Assembly (NCBI RefSeq): GCF_030005555.1
Contig: NZ_JASCQG010000011.1
Location: 1-64,000, forward strand
Direction: 5' to 3'
Length of the DNA stretch: 64,000 nucleotides
Source: Empedobacter sedimenti
Lineage (GTDB): Bacteria; Bacteroidota; Bacteroidia; Flavobacteriales; Weeksellaceae
In this document: positions 63,572 through 64,000 of the stretch, one piece after another
Layout of the letters: every line of letters begins with the position of its first letter
Position numbering within the stretch: the first letter of the stretch is position 1
Program-made: the position numbers and the translations under genes
Notes under the pieces: model-generated
Told to the model about the DNA's origin: nothing
Database searches by the model: none
The model's input: the letters and a program-made list of their open reading frames with translations, nothing else

Positions 63572-64000
63572 TTAGTATTTTTTCCAAACTAAATTTCCGT
63601 TGTGCGCTAACGCAATAGTAGGAGACAAACGTGCAACTGCTTCGGCAGAACAACTTGCGTCAATCAAAACGATATCTGCATTATCACCAACCTTTGGCCA
63701 TTGTTGATTTCCTTTGTTGTCTAATGGAGTAATGTTTTTTGTGGCAAAACCTAAATTTCTCGATAAATCATATTCAGTTTCTAAACCATATAATTCTGAA
63801 ATCAGATTTGCTTTTTGCAACATATTTCCCGTTCCAAAAGTGCTCCAGTAATCTTGTATATTATCATTTCCGATTAAAACTTCAACACCGTTTTTAACTA
63901 AAGTAGGAATTGGCATCGCGACTTTATTGCGAAAAGGTACAGAAGAAACAATTCCAACTTTTGCTTCAGCTAATTTTTCTGCAATTTCTTGTTCCTCACT
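63572..64000 (-). CDS. Amidohydrolase, cytosine deaminase-like (C-terminal part only)
   Basis: The last 143 codons of a gene whose start lies beyond the window; the frame is open to the edge with no stop. The segment NGVEVLIGNDNIQDYWSTFGTGNMLQKA closely follows the CodA pattern GV.V..GHDDV.D.W...GT.NML, including the metal-binding Asp position. The end DNADIVLIDASCSAEAVARL and the final AHNGNLVWKKY are the usual composite C-terminal domain. Relatives deaminate cytosine, isoguanine or triazine-type compounds. The histidine metal ligands are outside the window, so substrate and activity are open. Confidence 0.78.
   Translation of the reverse strand, partial: SEEQEIAEKLAEAKVGIVSSVPFRNKVAMPIPTLVKNGVEVLIGNDNIQDYWSTFGTGNMLQKANLISELYGLETEYDLSRNLGFATKNITPLDNKGNQQWPKVGDNADIVLIDASCSAEAVARLSPTIALAHNGNLVWKKY

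Overview
This window is a stretch of chromosome from a low-GC Bacteroidetes bacterium of the class Flavobacteriia. Weeksellaceae or an Empedobacter/Chryseobacterium-like organism is the best guess; this rests on gene content and protein style, not on a marker search. Supporting signs are the many flavobacterial promoter cores (TTG, about 20 nt, then TAnnTTTG), the near absence of Shine-Dalgarno sites, a tRNA gene without an encoded CCA, and an exosortase F pair. Family proteins such as DUF5723, DUF3667, DUF2752, a BT0820-type HAD phosphatase and OmpA with thrombospondin-3 repeats point the same way. Almost every gene reads as intact housekeeping DNA. I see no prophage, CRISPR array, complete insertion sequence, rRNA operon or defence island.

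Layout. 0-3.3 kb: a two-gene unit encoding a small exported protein and a secreted adhesin-like protein that appears cut short at the window edge, then threonine aldolase. 3.3-14 kb: PepSY-like lipoprotein, pcm, an oxidoreductase, 3-hydroxybutyryl-CoA dehydrogenase, tpx, an aspartate-type aminotransferase, tRNA-Met(CAU), a ferredoxin/flavodoxin-NADP reductase-like flavoprotein, and a very large secreted GH31 glycosidase with FN3, CBM32-like, dockerin-like and cohesin-like modules. 14-26 kb: DUF5723 outer-membrane protein, adrenodoxin-type ferredoxin, polA, two small envelope genes, a gpmI-HAD-map-methyltransferase operon, and recQ.

26-42 kb: kdsD-tatC, etfB-etfA, bifunctional nuclease, nucleoside permease, a CD225/DUF2752 membrane pair, folA, an M1 aminopeptidase, thyA, DUF3667, rlmB, isochorismatase-like hydrolase, xrtF with its partner, and GAF-rsmG. 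FolA and ThyA act together in dTMP synthesis, and the nucleoside permease nearby fits nucleotide supply. 42-64 kb: gyrB, a Kef-type antiporter with a Usp-like tail, a LytS/LytTR-like two-component pair, an ABC-F ATPase, smpB, ompA, an ABC1/UbiB kinase, rpsA, an Lrp regulator with an EamA exporter, and the ftsK-lolA-lptF/G-ribBA operon. The window ends inside an amidohydrolase gene.

No clearly new multi-gene system is visible. The parts most worth a second look are the modular GH31 enzyme, the exosortase F pair, a palindromic repeat with flanking direct repeats at 5.6 kb, the degenerate GTP cyclohydrolase half of RibBA, paired inverted sites between tpx and aspC, and the abnormal end of the first surface-protein gene. 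Several start codons were moved from the longest open frame to an internal ATG (or GTG), as explained in the entries.
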